From assembly GCF_002567005.1 (NCBI RefSeq), contig NZ_NUZU01000010.1, positions 154,133 through 218,132 on the forward strand: DNA of 64,000 bases, given 5' to 3'. Below the pieces are notes generated by a model. It did not search any database, was not told the origin of the DNA, and saw only the letters and a list, made by a program, of their open reading frames with translations. Position 1 is the stretch's first letter. Every line of letters starts with the position of its first letter. Made by a program: the position numbers and the translations under genes. The stretch comes from Bacillus sp. AFS073361 (GTDB taxonomy: Bacteria; Bacillota; Bacilli; Bacillales; Cytobacillaceae). Shown here piece by piece: positions 8,341-17,001 of this stretch.

Positions 8341-8796
8341 TTGACCAGAGATGAAATTATAATGCAGGTTTCTGAAAAGCTTCGCCTTATACGGACGGAA
8401 GTTGGCTATACACAGGATAAAATGGCAGACATTATTGGTGTTTCTAAGAAAACACTTGTTCAAATTGAGAAAGGTAGAGTTTTAGCCAATTGGTCTACTG
8501 TCGTTTCGATTTGTGCACTTTTTCGTGAAACTGAAACAGTCCAATTTTTATTTGGGAATGAGCCGCTGGAGGTGTTAGAAACGGTTGCCCGCGAAGGGAT
8601 AGATATTCGGAAGTCAAAAACGCTTGGCGGCCGGATTTGGTGGAGAGTTGTATCGAAAAAGAACGGGTATATTCTTCAACAAAATATTCTCAGTAAACAT
8701 TTTCGGATTTTGGATGAAGAAAATTATCGGATCTTTAGCAGTATTGATGAAAAGGTATCAAAACACCGTTTTAAAGAATTAACGAAAAATGAATAA
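8341..8796 (+). CDS. XRE-family HTH transcriptional regulator
   Basis: 151 aa. The N-terminal XRE helix-turn-helix (residues 9-65) reads LRLIRTEVGYTQDKMADIIG then VSKKTLVQIEKGR. The C-terminal half (GGRIWWRVVSKKNGYILQQN, RIFSSIDEK) is not a domain I can name. The TTG at 8341 is chosen because AAGGAAGG sits 7-8 nt upstream; an earlier in-frame TTG at 8323 has no RBS. It is monocistronic (terminator 8804-8840). Its regulon is unknown apart from probable autoregulation. Confidence 0.8.
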   Translation: MTRDEIIMQVSEKLRLIRTEVGYTQDKMADIIGVSKKTLVQIEKGRVLANWSTVVSICALFRETETVQFLFGNEPLEVLETVAREGIDIRKSKTLGGRIWWRVVSKKNGYILQQNILSKHFRILDEENYRIFSSIDEKVSKHRFKELTKNE

Positions 8797-8803
8797 ACGA
8801 CTG

Positions 8804-8840
8804 AAAAAAGATGGGAATCCGCCATCTTTTTTCTTTTTTT
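8804..8840 (+). terminator. terminator of the XRE gene
   Basis: An 11-bp stem AAAAAAGATGG with CCATCTTTTTT, followed by more T residues. An in-frame ATG of the PBP reading frame (8811) lies inside this stem and is therefore unlikely to be a start. Confidence 0.92.
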
Positions 8841-8924
8841 TGGAATACTAAATATTGTCATAAAAACTTTCCCTATCTACGAAAATTAACCAATGATAGA
8901 TTACTGATAAAGGATGTTTTTCAA

Positions 8925-10964
8925 TTGGTATTAAAAGAGAAAATTAGGACTATCTTTAATAACTTGAAAAAGTGGCACTTGCTCCAAATTATGGTGCTTT
9001 CCATGTTAATCATTATCTTAAGTTTTTTTGGACTACTTTATTATTTTTCTAAGGATGCAGATATATCAGGACTTAAGAACGAACTGCCACAAGCTACCGT
9101 GTTTTATGATGTGAATGGGGATATAGCTAGTAAAGTGTCGGCGAATAAAAATGAAGGTGTCTCTATTAAGCAGGTTCCTAACTCAATGAAAGATGCGATT
9201 GTTGCGATTGAGGATCGTCGATTTTATCAACATAGCGGTGTGGATTTGATTGGGACATCAAGGGCGCTCGTCCGTGACTTAAAAGCTAGAGGAATGGTTG
9301 AAGGAGGCAGTACGATAACGCAACAATTAACTAAGAATACACTTCTCACTTCACAAAAAACCTTAAATAGGAAAATGGAGGAAGTTTTTTTAGCACTACA
9401 GATTGAGCGGGAATATTCAAAGCTAGAAATTTTGCAAATGTATTTAAATCAAATTTATTTTGGTAATGGTGCATGGGGGATTAAAAAGGCTGCGAGCAAA
9501 TATTTTGCCAAAGAGGTTAAAGACCTTTCAATCAGTGAATCCGCATTACTTGCAGGACTAATTAAAGCACCATCTGCCCTGAATCCTTATGAGCATATGG
9601 AAAAGGCGACTGAAAGGCGAAATCTAGTATTAGTACAAATGAAGAAACAAGGATATATTTCCGATTCTCAGTATGAAAAAGCCATACATGAAGAAGTAAT
9701 TTTGAATGATAAAGGCGGTGACCCGTTCCGAGGCAAGTTTCCATACTATGTTGATCAGGTTTTAGAAGAGGCTATAAACTTATATGGATTATCACAGGAT
9801 GAATTACTAACAGGCGGCTATCAAATCTTTACAGAGCTTGAACCTGAAATGCAAACAGCCATGGAAGAGACTTATCAAAATGATTCTTTATTCCAAGAAG
9901 GAATAGATATCCTTGTTCAAAGCGGTGGTATCCTCCTAGACCCCAAGACAGGTGGGATTAAGGCAATTGTTGGCGGCAGGGGAAAACATACGTTTAGAGG
10001 TTATAATCGAGCTTCGCAGTTAAAGGCTCAGCCTGGTTCCTCCTTTAAGCCATTAGCGGTTTATACACCTGCATTGGAGGAAGGTTGGAAGATGACTGAT
10101 ATGTTAAAAGATGAACCAATGACATTTGGGAGTTATCAACCAAGTAATTACGATGATCAATATTCCGGTCAGGTGCCCATGTATGAAGCTGTAAAAGAAT
10201 CTAAAAACGTTTCCGCGGTTTGGCTATTAAATGAACTTGGGGTTGAAAAAGGATTAGATTCCATTCAGCGGTTCGGAATTTCATTGGACAAAAATGACCG
10301 TAATTTATCCCTTGCCTTAGGTGGTTTACACAAAGGTGTCTCTCCTTTGAACATGGCTGAAGCTTTTTCTGTCTTTCCCAATAACGGAGTGAGAATGAAG
10401 GCCCATGCGATTAAAAAAATTATTGATGCTGACGGAAAGGTTGTGGCTGTCTGGAAGGCAAAAAAAGAAAGAGTCACAACCAAGGCCGTAACCGATAATA
10501 TGACGACCATGCTCCTTGGTGTAGTAGAACAAGGTACTGGTAAGGCTGCACAAATACCTGGCAGAGAAACGGCAGGAAAAACTGGTTCAACTCAGGTTCC
10601 AATAGAAGGGATAAACGGCCTGAAGGATCAATGGTTTGTTGGGTATACCCCGCAGCTGGTTGGGGCGATCTGGGTTGGCTATGATAAAACAGACAAAGAT
10701 CATTATATCACGCCTGTCAGTAATAAAGGTTCAGCAGTTGTTTTTCGGGAAGTTATGACGAAAGCCTTAGCGAATGCGCCTGCTGAAAGCTTTAATGTCC
10801 CGCATATCTCCACATTGATTGAAAAGAAAAAGCAGGAAGATGCTGCTAAGAATCGGTTTAATTTTCAAGAGAATTTTACTAACGAGGTTCAGAAATGGGA
10901 GGAGAAATGGAATAAACAAAAGGAAAAATGGAGAAAAAAATGGAATGATAAGGGAGGGCATTAA
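8925..10964 (+). CDS. class A penicillin-binding protein (PBP1A family, PbpF-like)
   Basis: 679 aa from TTG 8925 (RBS AAAGGA). A short cytoplasmic basic segment and one membrane anchor (about 21-42) precede the GT51 glycosyltransferase domain (VAIEDRRFYQHSGVD near 94, EGGSTITQQLTKN, QIYFGNGAWGI). The transpeptidase domain carries the active-site SSFK (Ser about 372), SKN (about 426) and KTGS (about 552). It polymerises and cross-links peptidoglycan at the outer face of the membrane. The C-terminus is a short Lys/Trp-rich tail. Size and domain order fit PbpF, but orthology is not certain because in B. subtilis pbpF lies next to hemEHY. Confidence 0.9.
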   Translation: MVLKEKIRTIFNNLKKWHLLQIMVLSMLIIILSFFGLLYYFSKDADISGLKNELPQATVFYDVNGDIASKVSANKNEGVSIKQVPNSMKDAIVAIEDRRFYQHSGVDLIGTSRALVRDLKARGMVEGGSTITQQLTKNTLLTSQKTLNRKMEEVFLALQIEREYSKLEILQMYLNQIYFGNGAWGIKKAASKYFAKEVKDLSISESALLAGLIKAPSALNPYEHMEKATERRNLVLVQMKKQGYISDSQYEKAIHEEVILNDKGGDPFRGKFPYYVDQVLEEAINLYGLSQDELLTGGYQIFTELEPEMQTAMEETYQNDSLFQEGIDILVQSGGILLDPKTGGIKAIVGGRGKHTFRGYNRASQLKAQPGSSFKPLAVYTPALEEGWKMTDMLKDEPMTFGSYQPSNYDDQYSGQVPMYEAVKESKNVSAVWLLNELGVEKGLDSIQRFGISLDKNDRNLSLALGGLHKGVSPLNMAEAFSVFPNNGVRMKAHAIKKIIDADGKVVAVWKAKKERVTTKAVTDNMTTMLLGVVEQGTGKAAQIPGRETAGKTGSTQVPIEGINGLKDQWFVGYTPQLVGAIWVGYDKTDKDHYITPVSNKGSAVVFREVMTKALANAPAESFNVPHISTLIEKKKQEDAAKNRFNFQENFTNEVQKWEEKWNKQKEKWRKKWNDKGGH

Positions 10965-11014
10965 TATTCCTCTAGATAAAGAAAACTATTTGAGACAATT
11001 CAGAAAAATGGGAA

Positions 11015-11043
11015 TTGACAATTAAAAGAACTGGTGATAACCT
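11015..11043 (+). promoter_or_regulatory. candidate promoter of the bmr leader transcript
   Basis: A perfect TTGACA (11015-11020) and TAACCT (11038-11043) are spaced by 17 nt. The promoter lies about 35 nt before the leader-peptide ORF. The -10 is weak, so this is tentative. Confidence 0.45.
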
Positions 11044-11079
11044 ACAAAGGAAGAAAAAAGGAAAGGGAGGGTTACAAAG

Positions 11080-11154
11080 ATGACTAATTTCAATCATGTT
11101 TCTTTAACAATTAAATATTTGAATGTAACCTGTCCTGAAGAATTTTCCTGTTAA
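11080..11154 (+). CDS. 24-aa leader peptide of the bmrCD exporter (BmrB-like position)
   Basis: The small ORF MTNFNHVSLTIKYLNVTCPE... has a strong RBS (GGGAGG, 9-10 nt before ATG). Its codons for Val-Thr-Cys (11124-11132) hold the 5' arm of an antiterminator hairpin. In B. subtilis the homologous bmrCD operon is preceded by the leader peptide gene bmrB, whose translation controls attenuation in response to ribosome-targeting drugs. The position and RNA structure here fit that mechanism. I do not claim sequence homology to BmrB. Confidence 0.6.
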   Translation: MTNFNHVSLTIKYLNVTCPEEFSC

Positions 11155-11199
11155 TTTATCAATGTGAAGAAATTGATTAATGACAAAAACACAGGTTAC
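11125..11199 (+). promoter_or_regulatory. antiterminator hairpin of the bmr attenuator
   Basis: GTAACCTGT (11125-11133, inside the leader ORF) is perfectly complementary to ACAGGTTAC (11191-11199). An inner ATCAAT/ATTGAT stem shortens the loop. The 3' arm is also the 5' arm of the terminator at 11189-11230, so the two structures exclude each other. Confidence 0.6.
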
Positions 11200-11230
11200 G
11201 TTTTCTTTAATACGTGACGTGTGTTTTTTT
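11189..11230 (+). terminator. attenuator terminator upstream of bmrCD
   Basis: ACACAGGTTACGT (11189-11201) pairs with ACGTGACGTGTGT (11212-11224) with one mismatch and one wobble, followed by six T residues. Confidence 0.7.
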
Positions 11231-11250
11231 GTCCCTTTTTTTAAAAAGGA

Positions 11251-11283
11251 GGCATACTGCACTGTTGCGGTATGTCTTTTTTT
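11251..11283 (+). terminator. second terminator in the bmr leader
   Basis: GGCATAC (11251-11257) pairs with GTATGTC (11270-11276), followed by seven T residues. It is a second barrier before bmrC. Confidence 0.6.
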
Positions 11284-11313
11284 ATAGTTCAAAACAAATT
11301 TGAGGGAGGAAAT

Positions 11314-11382
11314 ATGGATGAGGTATTTGGCAGGGTCTTGGAAGGGAAATACAGCAGGAGCAATAGAGGGCGGATAGTATAG
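11314..11382 (+). CDS. possible 22-aa ORF before bmrC
   Basis: MDEVFGRVLEGKYSRSNRGR.. starts 5 nt after a strong GAGGGAGG RBS and ends 24 nt before bmrC. It has no recognisable domain. It could be a second leader peptide or simply an RBS-rich leader. Confidence 0.35.
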   Translation: MDEVFGRVLEGKYSRSNRGRIV

Positions 11383-11406
11383 TATAACATAAGGGGGAAG
11401 TTAGTT

Positions 11407-13164
11407 ATGTTTGCGGTGTTAAAAAAATTAAGTTGGTTCTTTAAAGAAAATTGGCAGCGATATGTCATTGCAGTTACACTATTAATTTTAGTGGGTATAT
11501 TGGATGTGATTCCGCCTAAATTAATCGGATTGGCAATTGATGATATTCATGTGGGCAGTATAAGTCATAAGAAAATAATACAATATCTTGGTATTCTATT
11601 GGCAATCATGGTTTCATCTTATGCAATAACCTATGTCTGGATGTACCGACTGTTTGGAGGAGCCTTCCTTGTAGAAAGGAAACTTAGGTCCCGGTTCGTT
11701 ACTCACTTACTAAAAATGACTCCGATATTCTATGAAAAAAATCGGACTGGAGATTTAATGGCGCGTGCGACCAATGATTTAAAGGCCATTTCAATCACAG
11801 CAGGTTTTGGGATTCTGACACTTGTAGATTCAAGTGTATGGATGCTGACATTACTGTTAACAATGGGAATTTTAATTAGTTGGAAGTTAACACTGGCGGC
11901 AATTATTCCGTTGCCAATTATGGCGATTTTAATGCAAATGTATGGAAAAAGAATTCATACTCGCTTCATGGAAGCCCAAGATGCGTTTGGTGAACTGAAT
12001 GACCGTGTACTTGAATCAGTCGCAGGAGTTAGAGTTATCCGTGCTTTTGTTCAAGAAACCGCAGATAGCAAGCGCTTTCATCAACTTACGGAGGATGTCT
12101 ATCACAAGAATATTAACGTTGCAAAAATTGATGCATTATTCGACCCAACGATTAAGGTGCTTGTTGGTATTAGTTATCTAATTGGCCTCGGGTATGGTGC
12201 CTATTTAGTATTCCATCAATCAATTACATTGGGCAATCTTGTGTCGTTTAATGTGTATCTAGGGATGATGATCTGGCCCATGTTCGCAATTGGCGAGTTA
12301 ATCAATGTGATGCAGAGGGGGAATGCTTCACTTGACCGCGTTAATGAAACACTTAGCTATGAGGAGGAAGTGGTCAATCCTCTAGACCCTGTTTACATAA
12401 AACGTGCTGATCGAATTGATTATCGAAAGGTAACTTTCCGTTATCCCTCTTCTAAGAATGATAACCTAAACCAAGTTGATGTTATGCTGTTACACGGGCA
12501 GACATTGGGTATTGTTGGGAAAACAGGCTCAGGAAAGACCACCTTTATTAAGCAGTTATTAAGACAATATCCACTAGGCGATGGAGAGGTAACCATATCT
12601 GAGGTATCTTTAGAGGAGCAAACCATAAATCAAGTTCGCGACTGGATTGGTTATGTGCCTCAGGATCATGTACTGTTTTCTCGCAGTGTGAAAGACAATA
12701 TCCTTTTTGGCAGGAAAGATGCAAGCGAAGAGGAATTAGAAGAGGCCATTGATTTAGCGGCATTTCGAAAAGATCTTGCCCTTCTTCCAGAAGGATTAAG
12801 TACGCTCGTTGGAGAAAAGGGTGTAGCCTTATCAGGAGGGCAAAAACAACGGATCTCCATAGCGCGCGCGCTGATCAAAAATCCAGAAATCCTAATCCTC
12901 GATGATTCCTTATCGGCAGTTGATGCCAAAACAGAAAAGCGAATCATTGATAATATTAGAAAGGCAAGAAATGACAAGACCACCATCATTACCACACATC
13001 GAATGTCCGCTGTCCAACATGCCGACCATATTATTGTTTTAGATGATGGTAAAATTGTAGAAGAAGGGACACATGAGCAGCTTCTTGAACATGATGGGTG
13101 GTATAAAGAACAATTTATTCGCCAGCAGATTGCAGGGAAGATAGAGGAAGAGGTGCAAGCATGA
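11407..13164 (+). CDS. bmrC: multidrug ABC exporter half-transporter BmrC (YheI)
   Basis: 585 aa, the same length as B. subtilis BmrC. An N-terminal six-helix ABC exporter membrane domain is followed by an ATPase domain with Walker A GKTGSGKTT, signature ALSGGQKQR and Walker B LILDDSLSAVD. The residue after Walker B is Asp instead of the catalytic Glu, as expected for the degenerate-site half of a heterodimer, while its signature is canonical. It pairs with BmrD, which overlaps it by 4 nt (ATGA). The heterodimer exports drugs across the cytoplasmic membrane. Expression is probably set by the leader attenuator. Confidence 0.92.
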   Translation: MFAVLKKLSWFFKENWQRYVIAVTLLILVGILDVIPPKLIGLAIDDIHVGSISHKKIIQYLGILLAIMVSSYAITYVWMYRLFGGAFLVERKLRSRFVTHLLKMTPIFYEKNRTGDLMARATNDLKAISITAGFGILTLVDSSVWMLTLLLTMGILISWKLTLAAIIPLPIMAILMQMYGKRIHTRFMEAQDAFGELNDRVLESVAGVRVIRAFVQETADSKRFHQLTEDVYHKNINVAKIDALFDPTIKVLVGISYLIGLGYGAYLVFHQSITLGNLVSFNVYLGMMIWPMFAIGELINVMQRGNASLDRVNETLSYEEEVVNPLDPVYIKRADRIDYRKVTFRYPSSKNDNLNQVDVMLLHGQTLGIVGKTGSGKTTFIKQLLRQYPLGDGEVTISEVSLEEQTINQVRDWIGYVPQDHVLFSRSVKDNILFGRKDASEEELEEAIDLAAFRKDLALLPEGLSTLVGEKGVALSGGQKQRISIARALIKNPEILILDDSLSAVDAKTEKRIIDNIRKARNDKTTIITTHRMSAVQHADHIIVLDDGKIVEEGTHEQLLEHDGWYKEQFIRQQIAGKIEEEVQA

Positions 13165-15176
13165 CAACAGGGAAACGATTAGCTAAATACGCATTGGCGT
13201 ATAAAAAAATTATTTTCGCAGCATTGGTCATGCTGACCATTTCTGTCGTAACCGATCTCGCTGGCCCGTTTATTGCTAAAAATATCATTGATCAGCATAT
13301 TTTAGGAATTGAATCTGTTTGGTATGAAACATCAAGCGGCGAAAAAGCAGTAAATTATGAGGGGAAATTTTATAAAAGAGCTAAGTATGTATCTAGTAGT
13401 GAACAAAGGGGAAAGCAAATCCAAATTTTGCAAGTCGGATCCAAGTTTGTTTTCATCGACAAAAAGATTGAATTTGATGGAAAGAGGACCTTAAAGGCCG
13501 GAACATTGGAGATAAAAAATGGGGTTAGAAAGGAAGAATATCATGCTAAAAAACTTAGTCTTTCTGAAATCCTAGCATTTTATCAGCCTGAGATTCTCCC
13601 AATCGTTCAACTTTTAACCATTTATTTTGGACTCTTGGTTGTTTCAGCTGTTTTTCAGTACGGTGAACGTTTCTTATTGCAAAAATCTGCCAACCGTATT
13701 ATTCAAAAAATGCGTGAAGATGTGTATGGTCAGATTCAACGCCTGCCAATAAATTATTTTGATAACCTGCCTGCTGGGAAAGTAGTAGCAAGAATTACGA
13801 ATGATACAGAGGCAATCCGTGAGTTATATGTTACGGTTCTTGCCACCTTTTTTACAAGTTCCATTTATATTACAGGCATTTATGTGGCTTTGTTTATTTT
13901 AAATGGAAAGCTTGCAGCCATTTGTTTATTGTTATTACCAATTCTTTATGTATGGATGTTGATTTACCGGAAGTATGCTTCAAAATATAACCGTGTGATT
14001 CGGTCGAGGAACAGCGAAATAAATGCGATGATTAATGAGTCAATCCAAGGGATGAGTATCATCCAAGCGTTTAGTCGTGAAAAAGAAACAAAAGCTGATT
14101 TTGAGAAACTTAACCATGAACATTTTACGTACCAAAATAAACTATTAAGTCTTAATTCATTAACCTCGCACAACTTGGTCGGTGTCTTAAGAAACCTTAT
14201 TTTTGTAGCATTTATTTGGTATTTCGGCGGTCAGGCACTCAATACTTCTACGATCCTTTCACTAGGGATGCTTTACGCTTTTGTTGATTATATCAACCGG
14301 CTTTTCCAACCGGTTCAGGGGATTGTCAATCAATTGGCCAATCTAGAACTTGCTCTAGTGGCGGGAGAACGTGTATTTAAATTGATGGATGAACCAGGTG
14401 AAAATGTAAGTGGTGAGAGAATTGCCCGTTTTAAAGGAAATGTAACTTTTGATCATGTATCATTTGGTTATAAAGACGGGGAATACGTTTTAAAGAATAT
14501 TGATTTTGAAGCGAATCATGGTGAAACAGTTGCTCTTGTTGGTCACACGGGATCTGGAAAAAGTTCCATTATGAATTTACTTTTCCGTTTTTATGATTGT
14601 CAAAAAGGAAAAATTACCATTGATGGAAGAGATATTGCAACGATCCCCCGTCAATCTATTCGTAACCATATGGGTATTGTTTTGCAGGATCCCTATTTAT
14701 TTACAGGAACAATATTTTCAAATGTAAGTCTTAATGATCCGGCGATAACCAAAGAAAAAGTAGAGAAAGCATTAAAAGATGTAGGGGCTGACAAGGTATT
14801 CAAGAACTTAGAAAATGGTTATGATCAGCCAGTCCTAGAGAAAGGGAGTACCCTCTCAAGTGGGCAGAGACAGATTATTTCCTTTGCACGAGCGCTGGCT
14901 TTCGATCCAGCTATACTTATACTGGACGAAGCTACCTCAAGTATTGATACAGAAACGGAGACTGTGATTCAAGAGGCCATGGAAGTTCTGAAAAAAGGGA
15001 GGACCACCTTTATTATTGCCCACCGATTATCAACAATCCGGAACGCTGACCAGATTATTGTTTTAGATCGTGGGATGATTGTTGAAAAGGGCACACATGA
15101 GGAATTAATGAAGAAAAAAGGTAAATATTATCAAATGTATCAACTCCAACAGGGTGGTACAAATTTGGCTGGATAG
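13161..15176 (+). CDS. bmrD: multidrug ABC exporter half-transporter BmrD (YheH)
   Basis: 671 aa. An extra segment of about 100 residues lies between the first two membrane helices (VWYETSSGEKAVNYEG...), which is characteristic of YheH/BmrD. The ATPase has Walker A GHTGSGKSS, the degenerate signature TLSSGQRQ and canonical Walker B LILDEATSSID with catalytic Glu. So the one competent ATP site is built from BmrD Walker motifs and the BmrC signature. It is translationally coupled to bmrC and ends at a strong terminator. Confidence 0.93.
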   Translation: MTTGKRLAKYALAYKKIIFAALVMLTISVVTDLAGPFIAKNIIDQHILGIESVWYETSSGEKAVNYEGKFYKRAKYVSSSEQRGKQIQILQVGSKFVFIDKKIEFDGKRTLKAGTLEIKNGVRKEEYHAKKLSLSEILAFYQPEILPIVQLLTIYFGLLVVSAVFQYGERFLLQKSANRIIQKMREDVYGQIQRLPINYFDNLPAGKVVARITNDTEAIRELYVTVLATFFTSSIYITGIYVALFILNGKLAAICLLLLPILYVWMLIYRKYASKYNRVIRSRNSEINAMINESIQGMSIIQAFSREKETKADFEKLNHEHFTYQNKLLSLNSLTSHNLVGVLRNLIFVAFIWYFGGQALNTSTILSLGMLYAFVDYINRLFQPVQGIVNQLANLELALVAGERVFKLMDEPGENVSGERIARFKGNVTFDHVSFGYKDGEYVLKNIDFEANHGETVALVGHTGSGKSSIMNLLFRFYDCQKGKITIDGRDIATIPRQSIRNHMGIVLQDPYLFTGTIFSNVSLNDPAITKEKVEKALKDVGADKVFKNLENGYDQPVLEKGSTLSSGQRQIISFARALAFDPAILILDEATSSIDTETETVIQEAMEVLKKGRTTFIIAHRLSTIRNADQIIVLDRGMIVEKGTHEELMKKKGKYYQMYQLQQGGTNLAG

Positions 15177-15180
15177 AATT

Positions 15181-15214
15181 CGCCCCTTAACATGAAATGT
15201 TAAGGGGCGTTTTT
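15181..15214 (+). terminator. bmrCD terminator
   Basis: A perfect 13-bp stem CGCCCCTTAACAT with ATGTTAAGGGGCG, loop GAA, followed by TTTTT. It abuts the convergent gene at 15213. Confidence 0.95.
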
Positions 15215-15833
15215 AATAGGTTAGACCTACTCGTGAACCGATAAATTCATTGCTAAATAGCTGATCATAGGCAAAATCCGCTGTATCGTAAATAGAGATG
15301 GACGAAGGATCATCAGGAAGAAAGTCTTTTTCATATCTGTAATATCCTAATCTCTCTCCAATAGGCAAATAAGTGGGGCAAACAATTGTCCAATCCAGCC
15401 CTGAGTCTTTTAATAATAAAAAGGCCCGTAAATGTTCTTCCGCATCACGTGTGCTTTTCCGCTTTGATTCAGACGATTGAAATCGATATAAATGGGGGGC
15501 AGACCGAGCCTGGAGAATTCCAGCCGTTCCAATGGTAATAATTCGGTGTATTCCAAGCGCTTTCATATTTTTAATGATAAAGGGCATCGATTCAGACAGT
15601 ACCGTGGTACCTGCTGTATTTAGAGAACTAATCACTACATCCGATCCTGTTAAGCTACTTGCAATATCCGTTTCATTTAGTACATTACCTTCCTTAACAA
15701 GAAGGCCATCTCTTTTAATGTTTAGTTTACTGCTGTCTCTCACCAGTACTTGAACGGAATGTTGATTAGTTAAAGCATTTTCTAAAATAATCGAACCCAC
15801 TCTGCCTGTTGCTCCGAAAAGGCAAATGTTCAC
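15213..15833 (-). CDS. NAD(P)-binding atypical SDR-like protein
   Basis: 206 aa with an N-terminal Rossmann fingerprint MNICLFGATGRVGSIIL, the NmrA/BVR-B-like GATG-x-x-G nucleotide loop. A VVISSLNTAGT strand follows, then LDWTIVCPTYL where this family forms its substrate pocket. No canonical YxxxK pair is evident, so it may be a flavin or biliverdin reductase-like enzyme or a redox sensor. It is monocistronic on the minus strand and convergent with bmrCD. The substrate is unknown. Confidence 0.8.
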   Translation of the reverse strand: MNICLFGATGRVGSIILENALTNQHSVQVLVRDSSKLNIKRDGLLVKEGNVLNETDIASSLTGSDVVISSLNTAGTTVLSESMPFIIKNMKALGIHRIITIGTAGILQARSAPHLYRFQSSESKRKSTRDAEEHLRAFLLLKDSGLDWTIVCPTYLPIGERLGYYRYEKDFLPDDPSSISIYDTADFAYDQLFSNEFIGSRVGLTY

Positions 15834-15944
15834 AAAAAGTTCACCTCTTAATTAATAAAGTGTAATATTCATCACTTGCGGCACCCTCCGCTTATGATAT
15901 TTTAAAGATGTTTTAGCATTTACTTATATAGGGGTGGGAAGTAT

Positions 15945-16028
15945 ATGTCAGAGTATTCGGTAGTGCTATTGATCGGTAGTTTTTTAATCCTTTCTTATTA
16001 TATCGGATATACAATTATTAAACATTAA
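15945..16028 (+). CDS. 27-aa single-helix membrane peptide
   Basis: MSEYSVVLLIGSFLILSYYI.. is one hydrophobic segment ending KH. The ATG follows a purine-rich GGGGTGGGAAG RBS and the gene ends at a strong terminator (16057-16107). No family is recognised. Such peptides are common in spore formers. Confidence 0.5.
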   Translation: MSEYSVVLLIGSFLILSYYIGYTIIKH

Positions 16029-16056
16029 ATTAACTGCAGATAAGTGTCTGAAGTTC

Positions 16057-16107
16057 AGACTGGCGATAAATTCGAATTAAATCGGATTTATCGCCAGTCT
16101 TTTTTTA
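16057..16107 (+). terminator. terminator after the 27-aa peptide
   Basis: A 15-bp stem (AGACTGGCGATAAAT with ATTTATCGCCAGTCT) and a run of eight T residues. Confidence 0.93.
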
Positions 16108-16145
16108 TGATTATTAAAATAATAGATCAAAAGAGGTAAGTTTAT

Positions 16146-16241
16146 TTGAAGGTAAGGGTGCTAGCTCCAAGAAGTATTCCTCGGTCTGAAGGAAAAGCGG
16201 TACGCATTGTGGATGAGCGAATAGTTGAAGGAATTAAATGA
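16146..16241 (+). other. possible 31-aa ORF of unknown nature
   Basis: LKVRVLAPRSIPRSEGKAVR.. starts at TTG after GAGGTAAG and stops at 16239-16241. It may be a remnant of a larger gene or chance coding. The rest of 15834-16394 holds only the 27-aa gene, its terminator and promoter-like AT-rich DNA with a TATAAT near 16311. Confidence 0.25.
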
Positions 16242-16394
16242 GAATTTAAATTTTTAAAAATTTTTCGGTTTTTTGTATAACAGTAAATCACTATGTCGTT
16301 ATCGGTGTGTTATAATAGTGGAATAAAATAGACGATGTCTAATCTCACAAGGTTTCCTTGGAGCATACATACCAAAAAAACAGGAGGAGTCAAT

Positions 16395-16856
16395 ATGAAA
16401 TCCAGTATGACTGAACAGGAAGTTCATCAAAAATATTACAAGCAAATTTTTGAAACACTCGAACAAGAGCCTTATGCCCAGTTTCTCGGTATGAAATTAA
16501 TTGAGATGGGAGAGGGGACTGCAACGGCTGAGTTAGAAGTAAATGACCATATGTTGAATTCACACGGCACGGTTCATGGTGCTATTATCTTTTCTTTAGC
16601 TGACTATGTATTTGCAGCAGCGAGTAATTCTTATGGGAAAACTTCTGTTGGATTGTCAACAAATGTTAATTTTATGTCTCCTGGCCGGAGAGGATCCCGT
16701 CTAAGGGCTATAGCCGAAGAAGAAAAGCGAAACAACCGTACGGCATGGTATAAAATCCGTGTAGAAAGTGATGGAGAACTATTAGCTACGATGGAAGCAT
16801 TGGTTTATCGTAAAAGCCACTATTTTGTTCCAGTAGAAGAGAGTGAAAGTAATTAA
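16395..16856 (+). CDS. PaaI-type hotdog-fold thioesterase
   Basis: 153 aa. The hotdog signature NSHGTVHGAIIFSLADYVFA holds the conserved HG and the catalytic Asp of the central helix; VGLSTNVNFMSPG is the following strand. The family hydrolyses acyl- or aryl-CoA thioesters in the cytoplasm. The ATG at 16395 has AGGAGG upstream, and the in-frame ATG at 16335 lacks an RBS. It is followed by a terminator before fumC, so it is its own unit. Confidence 0.85.
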   Translation: MKSSMTEQEVHQKYYKQIFETLEQEPYAQFLGMKLIEMGEGTATAELEVNDHMLNSHGTVHGAIIFSLADYVFAAASNSYGKTSVGLSTNVNFMSPGRRGSRLRAIAEEEKRNNRTAWYKIRVESDGELLATMEALVYRKSHYFVPVEESESN

Positions 16857-16888
16857 CTCCACATTCGATTTCTTTTCTCTACACTCAG

Positions 16889-16917
16889 AACTGCAGACAA
16901 CTGTCTGCAGTTTTTTT
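16889..16917 (+). terminator. terminator of the thioesterase gene
   Basis: AACTGCAGAC and GTCTGCAGTT form a 10-bp stem, then seven T residues. Confidence 0.92.
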
Positions 16918-17001
16918 GATTACATCCCTACTTTCCTTAATAAAATAGATAGGAATGGGTATATATATTGAAGTACATGAATTTGTGAGGTGTGTTGATA
17001 A

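Noticed and set aside
8811..8924. N-terminal extension of the PBP from ATG 8811
   Set aside because: The ATG lies in the stem of the XRE terminator, has no RBS, and the extra 38 residues are not PBP-like; TTG 8925 has AAAGGA upstream.
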